A stretch of 37,063 bases of DNA from NCBI GenBank assembly GCA_030550675.1, contig JAUQOW010000013.1, positions 1-37,063 of the forward strand. The letters are read 5' to 3'. The position numbers and the translations under genes are program-made. Positions 9,101 to 17,260 of this stretch are shown here, one piece after another; position 1 is the first letter of the stretch, and every line of letters starts with the position of its first letter. Source of the stretch: Chloroflexota bacterium. GTDB lineage: Bacteria; Chloroflexota; Chloroflexia; Chloroflexales; Roseiflexaceae. Under the pieces are notes generated by a model that was not told the DNA's origin, ran no database searches, and saw nothing but the letters and a program-made list of their open reading frames with translations.

Positions 9101-9665
9101 AATCCTGACCGCACAGGCGTGCGATGGTCATCTCCCCGCTCACGAGGCTGACCTGCGCACTCTGGTGTTCGGTCAGTTACAGCGCTACGAACTCGACAGC
9201 GTGATCTACGCCGATGACTACGCCGCCGCGGCGCTGCAGCATGTCCAGGCGGTCTGGAACGATCTGCGCAGCGGGAGAATCATGCCAGCGCAGGTGGATC
9301 GGAAGATAATCGTGCGACGCCCTGCCGGGACCATCGAGGTGCGGATTGATCGCGAGGAGACGCAGGACGGGGTGACGCGCTGGGTGTGGGTGCGACCAGG
9401 CATGCCGCGCAGCGACGATCATCTAGCGGAGCGGGTGATGTTGTACGCCCTGGCGCGCCGGGAGACGCCGCACCCCCCGGATGAGATCGCTATTGCCTAC
9501 ACCGGAAACGGCGAAACGCGGCGCGTTACGCCAACTGAACGGGCGCTGGCGAATCACGCCGCAAAGATCGACCGCCTGCTAGAGGATATGGGAGCGCACC
9601 GGTGGGCGCCGTCGTTCGGACCGCAATGCAATGCATGCCCGTTCAATCTGATCTGCCCCGTATAG
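6123..9665 (+). CDS. ImmA/IrrE metallopeptidase - UvrD helicase - PD-(D/E)XK-like/Fe-S fusion protein
   Basis: ORF 6051..9665; likely ATG at 6123 (MSVQVQHIRAL). HExxH: FVVAHEIGHVALEG (HEIGH at 6369-6383), third ligand RREREANLFALELLIP; helicase motifs AAGPGTGKT, YRYLLVDEFQDINYA, VWAVGDAWQSIYRFRGA, RVMTVHAAKGLEFPIVYVPGL, LLYVAMTRARDRLVLSRA; C-terminal CNACPFNLIC plus an upstream single Cys (DGCKRRF). Confidence 0.92.
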   Translation: MSVQVQHIRALACEIRRTYLELAGGASDHPLPLDDLAETLWELTVVPTTTLAEGIQGKVEPELQVIRVRRDLPPTRQRFVVAHEIGHVALEGLTAGPFRDTDDTLDERAAGEDADEKAVRTYNTRERREREANLFALELLIPAEELWRAVQQPGWSIETLAAHFAVSSDAIRAQLVNVCCLEPPGLQETPVEKRTASFTPDPEQQAAVDAPLPVLLAAGPGTGKTRSIVAKYVSLARQGVDPASILALTFSNRAAEEMRERIIAALRQEAPHLAGRVEISTFHSWGLNMLRIYGARLGLPVDARLLDTADLFMLLSKRLNDLRLEHFKDLHEPTHHLPTIIQAISRIKDELWSPEEFARLADAEAQRLVEEAEQAYPGTTRKAAEARERAARQAAALRELAKIYPRYEAILREAGALDYGDLIVLPVRALRDHPAIAADLRRRYRYLLVDEFQDINYASGELIRLLDGGRGQVWAVGDAWQSIYRFRGASAANLNEFTRNYPQANICYLTRNYRSLQPILDASAAVMAGDPRLAERPPLVAQRCGGNHHTVIEWVAPSLQDEYAAIAHDILRRAKRGDRRCPPACAVRRWTATCGKMRRMVRRPALSFRRWRFRDHAILCRTHEQASAAVAVLEAHGIPVDYIDNVFDAPEVKDVLAVCAQIGATSSAGLLRALTMPEHRLDPADLNRLVDLAHHSRQALPRAARDPQIIAQLSEAGQRTLAQIQTMVEALECEGDAWQALTAYLFRHSQAMRERLIRAARRDIRAQRELAALGRLLAIARAFVQTAAPDERGASHFVDYLRALRATGVRPRPSTGRQADAVRVMTVHAAKGLEFPIVYVPGLQEGRFPARGNQRGVPLPDTLIRGPIESEEQEERYLLYVAMTRARDRLVLSRALTRGEGARPADRSSLLPGDGQGNGVPWRIRLIESPIKCPTPAPDIRLRNTPSPRMPLPASSIDLDGCKRRFLYQYVYQLYDDLSPFLRMHQVIRECVKILTAQACDGHLPAHEADLRTLVFGQLQRYELDSVIYADDYAAAALQHVQAVWNDLRSGRIMPAQVDRKIIVRRPAGTIEVRIDREETQDGVTRWVWVRPGMPRSDDHLAERVMLYALARRETPHPPDEIAIAYTGNGETRRVTPTERALANHAAKIDRLLEDMGAHRWAPSFGPQCNACPFNLICPV

Positions 9666-10036
9666 GCAGGCAGAAGAACGATGCGAAGGTCGAAGGTTGA
9701 ACGTTGCAGGCGGGGGCGAAAGGCGAGAGAGTAGGGGCGCACCACTGGCGCGCCCCTGGGCGGCGCCAGCGATGCGCTCAGATTTGCAGTCGGGCGCTGG
9801 TGAGAACGTTCCACGGCGAACGCAGGCATTACATGTCGGAGCGTGTCTCAGAATCGTCCGCCGTTCGACAACGACCGTTGGATCAACTACAGACGGCGGC
9901 CCTAACAGGCTGCGCACCGCGTGCAATGCGCGGCGTACGGCGGCGGCGATGGCGAAACGCGCCGCTGGATCAAGCGCTGGTTTTTGGGGCGCGAGGGAAG
10001 TTTGCCGCGCCCCGACGCCTGTTTTCCCTCATCCCC

Positions 10037-10071
10037 CACCCCCTTCTCCCACGCTGTGGGAGAAGGGGGTG
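10037..10071. repeat. REP-like perfect hairpin
   Basis: CACCCCCTTCTCCCAC-GCT-GTGGGAGAAGGGGGTG, 16-bp perfect stem with 3-nt loop, intergenic, no T-tract. Confidence 0.75.
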
Positions 10072-10292
10072 TCGGGGCACCCTGATGTTTCAAACGGGCA
10101 ACCTGACCCACACAAGGGCGTGCAAAAACCCACACTTTTGCGGTGAGGAGAACCTCCCACCCGCAACCTTGATCTATCTCTAACCACCGACGACCCGCAA
10201 CCTTCGCGCTTTTGCGTCATAACATTCAACGTTGAACGTGCAACGTGCAACGACTACCTGCCATCTTACCCACGTTCAACATTCAACGCCCC

Positions 10293-11309
10293 TCACCCTC
10301 GCCAGTAGCGCGGCGCGGCGCCCTCGTCCAGGTCAATATCGGCAAGATTGGCGATAGTCAATTCACCGCGCATATCGAGATACTCGACGTATGCGCCAGC
10401 TTTTTGCAGCGCCAGCAATTCTTCATAGCCAACGGCGCCGGGATAAAGCGCTGCAGTCAGTTCAGCAATCGTGCGCGGTTCGTTGCACAGGGCGCGCACC
10501 TGATCAAGGCGCTGCTCCTGGGCGCTGACAATCCGTTCGATCCAGCCATGCAGATCGTCAATCGGAGCGCCGTGACCGCCGAGCGCCAGGCGGATGCCTG
10601 ATAATTCATCAATGGCGCGCAACGCCCTGAGATAGTGATCGAGACCGGTGGAGAGCGTAATGCTCTCCGGCGGCAGGAAGATCGACGTCTGCGGCAGCAC
10701 ATGATCAGCGCTGAGCAGCACATCGCCGATCTGCAGGCAGACCTGTCCCGGACAGTGACCAGGGGTATGATAGACGCGGAAGAGGTCATCGATTACGTCC
10801 CCTTCCCGGAAGGTCGTTGCGACATCGACCGAGCGGAACAGGTTCTTGCTCCAACCATACATGTGCAGGAGCATCGCGTACTTTGCCGGCGACACGCCTG
10901 CACGGCGAAGGAATGCAGAGAGGGCGCGACGCGCCAGGACAAACCGCTCGTCGTGGTGGGTCAACACCCGTCGGTCGAGTTCATGCACCGCAATCGGCGC
11001 ATCAGTCAGGGTGCGCAGCGCCGTCAACCCGCCATAGTGGTCGATATGCGCGTGCGTGATAATAATCCGCCGCAGATCAGTCCAGGTCAGGCGCTCATTC
11101 CAATCGGAGCGCAGCGCGGCGAAGGCGGCGCGCAGGTCGGCATCACTTTCCCCCAGACCGCTGCCGGTATCAACGAGTGCGGTGTAATCACCCGCAATGA
11201 CCACATACACATTCGCTGTCATTCCGGGAAAGACGCGCAGCGGCATGCGATAGATGCGAACGCCGCCGGGCGCCTCGTGACGAGTGATCGGTTCAAGGGA
11301 CACGGTCAT
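10293..11309 (-). CDS. MBL-fold metallo-hydrolase (beta-lactamase-like)
   Basis: Start MTVSLEPITRHEAPGGVRIYRMPLRVFPGMTANVYVV at 11309; metal motifs ITHAHIDHYGG, TPGHCPGQVCL, SADHVLP, ALGGHGAPI. Confidence 0.9.
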   Translation of the reverse strand: MTVSLEPITRHEAPGGVRIYRMPLRVFPGMTANVYVVIAGDYTALVDTGSGLGESDADLRAAFAALRSDWNERLTWTDLRRIIITHAHIDHYGGLTALRTLTDAPIAVHELDRRVLTHHDERFVLARRALSAFLRRAGVSPAKYAMLLHMYGWSKNLFRSVDVATTFREGDVIDDLFRVYHTPGHCPGQVCLQIGDVLLSADHVLPQTSIFLPPESITLSTGLDHYLRALRAIDELSGIRLALGGHGAPIDDLHGWIERIVSAQEQRLDQVRALCNEPRTIAELTAALYPGAVGYEELLALQKAGAYVEYLDMRGELTIANLADIDLDEGAAPRYWRG

Positions 11310-14300
11310 TCTCCTCAAGACGGCTAAGTAGAGCGGCGGCGGCGGCGGCGAGCGGCGCAAGCCCGGCATCATGCGCAAAACGTCCGGCGACGCGCAAATG
11401 AGAAAGAACCGGTGCGGGATCGCCAAAGTCGCGCTCGATGCGCACCACCTCAATGACAGTACGGACGTACTCCGGCAGCAGCGCCCGCTGCGCGCTGTAG
11501 CGCAGCGCGTGCAACAACACTGCGCGCGCACGCGGCAAGTCGCCGTGTAGCGCTGCAAGACGCGCCGCACCGTGATGCGCGCTGACGTAGATGAAGCCAT
11601 ACAACTGATGGGGTATGCGCAACGCCTCGTGAAAGTGAGCGTCAGCGCTCGCCAGATCGCCGCGCGCCAGGGCAATCATGCCCATCCCCACAGAAATGCT
11701 GGCGCGATGTGACTGAAATGCGGGCGCCCCGGCAAGACGCACCGCCATCTCGCTGAAGCGTTGTTCCGCCTGCGCCAGGCGATCATCGAGCAGCCAGAGA
11801 AAACCCTGGTGGATGCGGGGCCAGATCGAAGCCCACGCCGCTTCAGACGCGCGTGCAGCGGTTTCCAGACTGCGTTCCAGCCAGATCGTCATTTCGTCCG
11901 ACTTGCCTGCCAGCGCATTCAGGTGCGCCAGTTGCAGCGCCGACACCACAGCCGCTGGCGCCTGACCGGTTTCGACCGCCAGCGCATACGATTGCAGCAG
12001 ACACGGACGCGCACTGCGCAACAATCCCTGCATCAGCGCCGCCCATCCGATCTGAAACAATGCTGCCGCCGCTTCATCCGGTCCGAGTAGTTCCGGCAAT
12101 TCTTTCGCCGGATCGCCTGGAATGGGGTCAGCCAGCGTGAATGACGGGAATGCCAGCCACACCGCGTCGCCATTACGGAAAGCGATCGGCTCAGCGCATC
12201 GGGCGTCTATCTCAGGTGTTTCACGTGAAACAGCGTCCCCCAGGAACAAAGGCGCGCCGCCCACCCCGCTGCGGCGCTCGCGGCGTGAAGCGCGCGAGCG
12301 CTCAGAGACGGCGGAAAGCATGTCCGGCTGAAGGATCAATGCTGTGCGCCGGAGCATATCAGCAATTGCGGGAAGCGGTTCGGCATAACCGTCTTTCTGC
12401 ACGCGCGGCGCGTGTGCGGCGCTGATCGCCGCAGCACCCGCCAGATCGCCCATGAGCGCGCGCAGCAGCACCAGGCGTCGCGGCGCGACAAGCGTTGACG
12501 GCGTTACTCCTCGACGCGCTGCCCAGCGCTCATAGCGCGCCGATGTTTCCTCCAGCCCGCGCCAGTCCAACAGCGTCTCACACGTCAGCAATCGCCCGGC
12601 GAAGGCGCGCTGCATCACTTCGACAGGCGCATCATCGCCGAGACGTTCACCCGCTTCAATAGCGGCGTCGTAATGGCGTAACGCATCACGATAACCGAAC
12701 GCGCGCCGCGCATGGTCGCCAGCATCGACGGCATATCGCAGCGTCTCACGGTCAGCGGCGCGACCCGCCTGACGAAAGTGGTAGGCGATCTCCGCAGCAC
12801 GCTCCGGCAGATCCCCTTCGAGCGCCGCCATCGCTTCACCGATCCGATAGTGGAGCAGACGACGACGCGGCGACGAGAGGGTCGCCGCTGTGATCGAGCG
12901 CACCAGATCGTGGTTGAACGAAAGGTGGGCATCATCATCCTCGACCAGTATCTGACGTTCGAGGAGCATCTGAGCGGCCTCAAGAGCGGATGCGCCGCCA
13001 AGTCGCTCAATCAGATCGAGCGACGCCGGACGATTAATCAACGCTAAATGTTCCGCCAGGTCGCGTGCGACCGATGGCAGGCGATCAAGGCGCGCGCGCA
13101 CTAACTCACGCATCTGCGGCGCTTCGGTTGGATCGGGAAATGGGGCGCCGGACTCAAGATCGGGCAACAGCGCAGCGAGCGACAGAGCGCCGCGACTCTC
13201 CAGCAGCGCCTGTACGGTCACCATAAGCGCCAGCGGATTACCGCCGGTGCTGGTTGCCAGCCGGGGCGCCAGATGAGCAACCCGCCCCGTTTCGACCCCG
13301 GCAAGCCCGGCGAGGAATTCCGCCACAGCCGATGAGTCCAGACGACTGAGCACCAGCGGACGTAACAGCATGTCGCGCCCCAGGGTGCGCAGCAGGCTAT
13401 GGAGCGAAGGATTATCGCTCAGTTCGTCAGAACGGTATGCCAGGACGATCAGAATTGCCCGCCGCGGGACCTGACGGGCAAGACGTCCAATAGTCGCCAG
13501 CGTGGCATCGTCCGCCCACTGCGCATCATCAAGCGCGATCACCAGCGGCAGGGTGCGCGCCAGTGCAAGCGCCAGTTCGCACAACCCGTCGATCTGACGG
13601 TTGCGCCGCTCATCCGGCGGCACATCCGGCAGCTCCGGCAGGTCTGGCAACCGTTCGCGCAACACTGGAAAAAGATCGGCGATCTGCGCCAGCGCAAATT
13701 GCGGCAACTGACGCAGTCGCTGTTCCGGCGCCTTGCGCACCAGTGAACGCAACACCTCGCCCACCGCTGCAAAGGGCAATCCCCGCTCCAGCGGCGTCGC
13801 GCGCAACTCAAGCGTGATAGCGCCACGATCAGCGGCGATGTGCAGCGTTTCCGCCAGCAGGCGCGTCTTCCCGATCCCCGCCTCGCCAACGATGGCGACG
13901 ATCCCGCCGCGGCGTTGATCAAGATCGGCAAGCCAGCGCTGGATCGCCGCCAGCTCCTCCTGACGTCCAACCATCGGCGGCGTCGATCGGAGCGGACGCG
14001 ACGTTTGAAAAGAAACGCCTGCGCTGCGCAGCTCGGTGACGCGTGATCGTTCGCGCTGATTCGCATACGCTGGCGCTCTGGCGCTGCGCAGTTCGCCGCT
14101 GAGATCGCCCTGTAAGATTGCCGTGTGGAGCGCCTGAGTCTGCGGGGATGGCGCAGCGCCCAACTCATGATCCAGAAGATGCCGATACCGTTCGTAACTC
14201 TGAAGCGCTCCCGCCGTATCGCCCGCACGCGCCTGCGCCAGCATCAACATTCGCCAGAGCGGTTCAGAAAGGGGCGCAATCGCAATGCCGCGCCCGGCAA

Positions 14301-14871
14301 GCGCCGCTGCCGCCATCGGATCACCACGCTCAAGCTTGATTTCAGCCAGCCGCCGCAGTGCCTCAAGATAGCGCCCGCGCAACCGCTCGCGCTCCATGAC
14401 GACCCAGGCAAGTTCCTGCTCCTCTTCGAGAAAGTCGCCGCGGTAGAGGGCGACCGCGCGCTCCAGACGTTCTACTTCGCGCTCTGGAGCAAGGGCATCG
14501 CCAGCAACTGACGGTTCAGTCAGTGCAAGAAACGCTTCAACGTCGATCCGTGCGCCGCTCTCCATATTCCAGGCATACCCGCCGGAGCGGGTCAGAATGT
14601 AACGACGAGAGGCGCGATCAGCCTCCGGCTCGAGAAGACGACGCAGACTGCTGATGGCGCTGCGCAGGTTCACTGCGGCGCTCGCGCTGTCAGAACCGGG
14701 CCACAACCACTCGCATAATCGGTCAGCAGCAATGACCCGCCCGCGCGCTGCGATGAGGAGAGCAAGCAATCGACGCTCTTGCCGGGAACGCCAGGCAGAG
14801 TCCGGCAGCGGACGACCGTGGACATAGACGGTCAGCGTGCCGAACAATTCGATCCTGAGCGCTTCCTCCAT
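11293..14871 (-). CDS. SARP/BTAD-family transcriptional regulator with AAA/NB-ARC-like ATPase and TPR-like C-terminus
   Basis: N-terminal winged-helix ALRIELFGTLTVYVHGRPL...SRQERRLLALLIAARGRVIAADRLCEWLWPG, BTAD region, Walker A AIVGEAGIGKTRLLAE; 17-bp overlap with the following MBL gene. Confidence 0.9.
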   Translation of the reverse strand: MEEALRIELFGTLTVYVHGRPLPDSAWRSRQERRLLALLIAARGRVIAADRLCEWLWPGSDSASAAVNLRSAISSLRRLLEPEADRASRRYILTRSGGYAWNMESGARIDVEAFLALTEPSVAGDALAPEREVERLERAVALYRGDFLEEEQELAWVVMERERLRGRYLEALRRLAEIKLERGDPMAAAALAGRGIAIAPLSEPLWRMLMLAQARAGDTAGALQSYERYRHLLDHELGAAPSPQTQALHTAILQGDLSGELRSARAPAYANQRERSRVTELRSAGVSFQTSRPLRSTPPMVGRQEELAAIQRWLADLDQRRGGIVAIVGEAGIGKTRLLAETLHIAADRGAITLELRATPLERGLPFAAVGEVLRSLVRKAPEQRLRQLPQFALAQIADLFPVLRERLPDLPELPDVPPDERRNRQIDGLCELALALARTLPLVIALDDAQWADDATLATIGRLARQVPRRAILIVLAYRSDELSDNPSLHSLLRTLGRDMLLRPLVLSRLDSSAVAEFLAGLAGVETGRVAHLAPRLATSTGGNPLALMVTVQALLESRGALSLAALLPDLESGAPFPDPTEAPQMRELVRARLDRLPSVARDLAEHLALINRPASLDLIERLGGASALEAAQMLLERQILVEDDDAHLSFNHDLVRSITAATLSSPRRRLLHYRIGEAMAALEGDLPERAAEIAYHFRQAGRAADRETLRYAVDAGDHARRAFGYRDALRHYDAAIEAGERLGDDAPVEVMQRAFAGRLLTCETLLDWRGLEETSARYERWAARRGVTPSTLVAPRRLVLLRALMGDLAGAAAISAAHAPRVQKDGYAEPLPAIADMLRRTALILQPDMLSAVSERSRASRRERRSGVGGAPLFLGDAVSRETPEIDARCAEPIAFRNGDAVWLAFPSFTLADPIPGDPAKELPELLGPDEAAAALFQIGWAALMQGLLRSARPCLLQSYALAVETGQAPAAVVSALQLAHLNALAGKSDEMTIWLERSLETAARASEAAWASIWPRIHQGFLWLLDDRLAQAEQRFSEMAVRLAGAPAFQSHRASISVGMGMIALARGDLASADAHFHEALRIPHQLYGFIYVSAHHGAARLAALHGDLPRARAVLLHALRYSAQRALLPEYVRTVIEVVRIERDFGDPAPVLSHLRVAGRFAHDAGLAPLAAAAAALLSRLEENDRVP
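12217..12232. promoter_or_regulatory. parS: parS centromere site (ParB-binding) inside CDS
   Basis: Perfect 16-bp palindrome TGTTTCACGTGAAACA, identical to the canonical bacterial parS consensus. Confidence 0.85.
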
Positions 14872-14888
14872 GACTCTGTCCTCAGCGT

Positions 14889-14907
14889 CATGATGCAGTG
14901 CATCATG
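14889..14907. promoter_or_regulatory. Palindromic operator candidate upstream of SARP regulator
   Basis: CATGATGCA-G-TGCATCATG, 9-bp perfect arms, 17 bp upstream of the ATG at 14871 and just downstream of a minus-strand TATACT (14909-14914). Confidence 0.5.
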
Positions 14908-15213
14908 AGTATACCATGCCTCTGGTGTGTCTGCACGGAGCGATCAGTGCGGGGTTCAGGCTGAGTATAGCGCATCGACAAACGCGGCGCAAGGCGACGA
15001 TCAATCCCTGTGCGGGTCTGACATACGGAGGGAACACAGATGCATCCGGATACATCCGGATGAGACTGGAATAATAAAGACAATCGATCCGTGCGAATCC
15101 GTCTCAATCCGCGAACATCCGTGTGCTCTCATAACGTCCTGACAATGTGCGAGCGCGCGGTGGACGCTCTCCCGGTTCTGTGGTACACTGACATGGAGAG
15201 AGAAATTGAAGGG

Positions 15214-15219
15214 TATAAT
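15214..15219 (+). promoter_or_regulatory. Candidate -10 element for typA
   Basis: Exact TATAAT 69 bp upstream of the ATG at 15288; -35 not convincing. Confidence 0.4.
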
Positions 15220-15246
15220 GCGATAACCCTCCACACGTTCCGTTTT

Positions 15247-15274
15247 GCCCCGGCCGCGACGGCTGGGGCATTTT
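15247..15274 (+). terminator. Leader hairpin with short U-tract upstream of typA
   Basis: GCCCCGGCC-GCGAC-GGCTGGGGC followed by ATTTT, between the TATAAT and the typA ATG. Confidence 0.45.
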
Positions 15275-15287
15275 GTGGGTGAATGAG

Positions 15288-17123
15288 ATGATCCGAAGGA
15301 ACGACATTCGTAACATTGCGATTATTGCCCACGTTGACCACGGCAAAACGACGCTGGTCGACGGGCTGCTGCGCCAGGGGCGCATTTTCCGCGATAATCA
15401 ACAGGTCGCTGAGCGCGTGCTGGACTCCAACGAACTTGAGCGCGAACGCGGCATTACAATCATGGCAAAGAATACTGCCGTCACCTATCGCGGCGTCAAG
15501 ATCAATATCGTCGATACGCCAGGACATGCCGACTTCGGCGGCGAGGTCGAACGGGTGATGAATATGGTCGATGGCGTGCTGCTGCTGGTCGATGCGGTCG
15601 ATGGTCCGATGCCGCAAACGCGGTTTGTGCTGCGGAAGGCGCTCCAGGCTGGCCACCGGGCTATTGTCGTGGTCAACAAGATCGACCGCCCGAATGCCCG
15701 CCCCAACCACGTCGTCAACGAAACCTTTGACCTGTTTATCGAGCTCGGCGCGACCGACGAGCAGGCGGAGTTTGCAACGATCTACACCAATGCGCTCAAA
15801 GGGGTCGCCGGACGCTCGCCGCTCAAAATTCACGACTCGCTCGAACCGCTGTTCGACGCCATCCTCGATCAGATCCCCGGTCCGCAGGTTGACCTGGACG
15901 GTCCGGCGCAGTTGCTTGTGACGAATACAGTGTACGACGACTACAAAGGAAAAATTCTGATCGGACGGTTGCGGCGCGGCAGGCTGCGCAAGGGGCAGGC
16001 AGTGGCGCGCATCGCGCGTGATGGCAGTGTCAGCCAGGGAAAGATCAGCCAGCTCTTCGTCTTCAACGGACTGGATCGCAACGAGGTCGAGGAGGTTGCC
16101 GCCGGCGACATCATCGCAATTGCGGGGATTGGTGACGCCGGTATTGGCGACACGATCGCCGATGCCCAATGCCCGGAGGCGCTGCCGCCTATTGCGGTCG
16201 AAGAGCCGACGGTGCGCATGACCTTCAGCGTCAATACCAGTCCGTTCGCTGGACGCGAAGGGACGCACGTGACCTCGCGCAAGCTGCGTGAACGGCTCTA
16301 CCAGGAACTTGAGCGCGATGTGGCGCTGCGCGTCGCCGATACCGACTCGCCTGACGCCTTCGTCGTCAGCGGACGCGGCGAACTCCACCTGACAATTCTG
16401 ATTGAGAAGATGCGACGCGAAGGGTATGAGTTCCAGGTCTCGCGCCCCGAAGTCATTTTCAAAGAGATCGATGGCGTCACATACGAACCAATCGAACAGG
16501 TCGAACTGGAAGTCGCCGAGCAATACCAGGGCGCCGTCATCGAGTTGATGGGTCAACGACGCGGGCAGATGCGCGATATGAGCATCCGTGACGGCGGGCT
16601 GGTGCATATGATCTTCCACGTGCCGACGCGCGGTCTGCTCGGTTTCCGTCAAACCTTTCTGACCGCAACGCGCGGCGAAGGAGTGATGAATTCGCTATTC
16701 ATCGGGTATGAACCGCTGGCAGGCGAGATCGTCACCCGTCCTAACGGTTCGCTGATCGCGTCTGAAACTGGCGTCGCCACCGCCTACGCCCTCAACCAGA
16801 TCCAGGAGCGCGGGACGCTCTTTATTACGCCCGGCACAGAAGTTTACGAAGGGATGATCGTCGGGCAGCACATCCGTGAGCGTGACCTGGAAGTGAACGT
16901 CTGCCGCCGTAAACATCTGACAAACATTCGTTCCTCAACGGCGGAAGAAGGCATCCGATTGGAAACGCCGCGCGTGATGAGTCTCGATGACGCGATCGAG
17001 TATATCAGTGACGATGAGTTGGTCGAAGTAACGCCAAAGAGCATCCGGCTGCGCAAGCGATTGCTCACCCTTAACGAGCGTCAGCGCGAGCAGAAGCGAC
17101 GAGAGATGGGGATCAGGGGATAA
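15288..17123 (+). CDS. typA: Ribosome-associated translational GTPase TypA/BipA
   Basis: [68 protein letters not shown]-terminal TypA signature ([28 protein letters not shown]). Confidence 0.96.
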   Translation: MIRRNDIRNIAIIAHVDHGKTTLVDGLLRQGRIFRDNQQVAERVLDSNELERERGITIMAKNTAVTYRGVKINIVDTPGHADFGGEVERVMNMVDGVLLLVDAVDGPMPQTRFVLRKALQAGHRAIVVVNKIDRPNARPNHVVNETFDLFIELGATDEQAEFATIYTNALKGVAGRSPLKIHDSLEPLFDAILDQIPGPQVDLDGPAQLLVTNTVYDDYKGKILIGRLRRGRLRKGQAVARIARDGSVSQGKISQLFVFNGLDRNEVEEVAAGDIIAIAGIGDAGIGDTIADAQCPEALPPIAVEEPTVRMTFSVNTSPFAGREGTHVTSRKLRERLYQELERDVALRVADTDSPDAFVVSGRGELHLTILIEKMRREGYEFQVSRPEVIFKEIDGVTYEPIEQVELEVAEQYQGAVIELMGQRRGQMRDMSIRDGGLVHMIFHVPTRGLLGFRQTFLTATRGEGVMNSLFIGYEPLAGEIVTRPNGSLIASETGVATAYALNQIQERGTLFITPGTEVYEGMIVGQHIRERDLEVNVCRRKHLTNIRSSTAEEGIRLETPRVMSLDDAIEYISDDELVEVTPKSIRLRKRLLTLNERQREQKRREMGIRG

Positions 17124-17260
17124 AGTCATAGTGCGCAGGTGGAAGGGACAACCGCGCAATGATCTCGCAATTAAATCGATCATAACCATTTATTGATCAT
17201 TGATGCGGACATTTCCTAAAATTGTGGACATAGCGACATCCACAGTCCAGAGGGAGGAAA

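Noticed and set aside
11310-11675. N-terminal extension of the MBL ORF
   Set aside because: Overlaps the SARP regulator in another frame and is Arg/Cys-rich; MBL homology begins after MTVSLEP at 11309.
15129-16652. 507-aa minus-strand ORF antisense to typA
   Set aside because: Lies opposite the clearly recognisable typA; a GC-rich codon-bias shadow ORF without family motifs.
17223-17244. TGTGGA...TCCACA inverted repeat upstream of the secreted protein
   Set aside because: Only 6-bp arms; could be a chance operator-like match or weak DnaA half-sites, not enough to claim.
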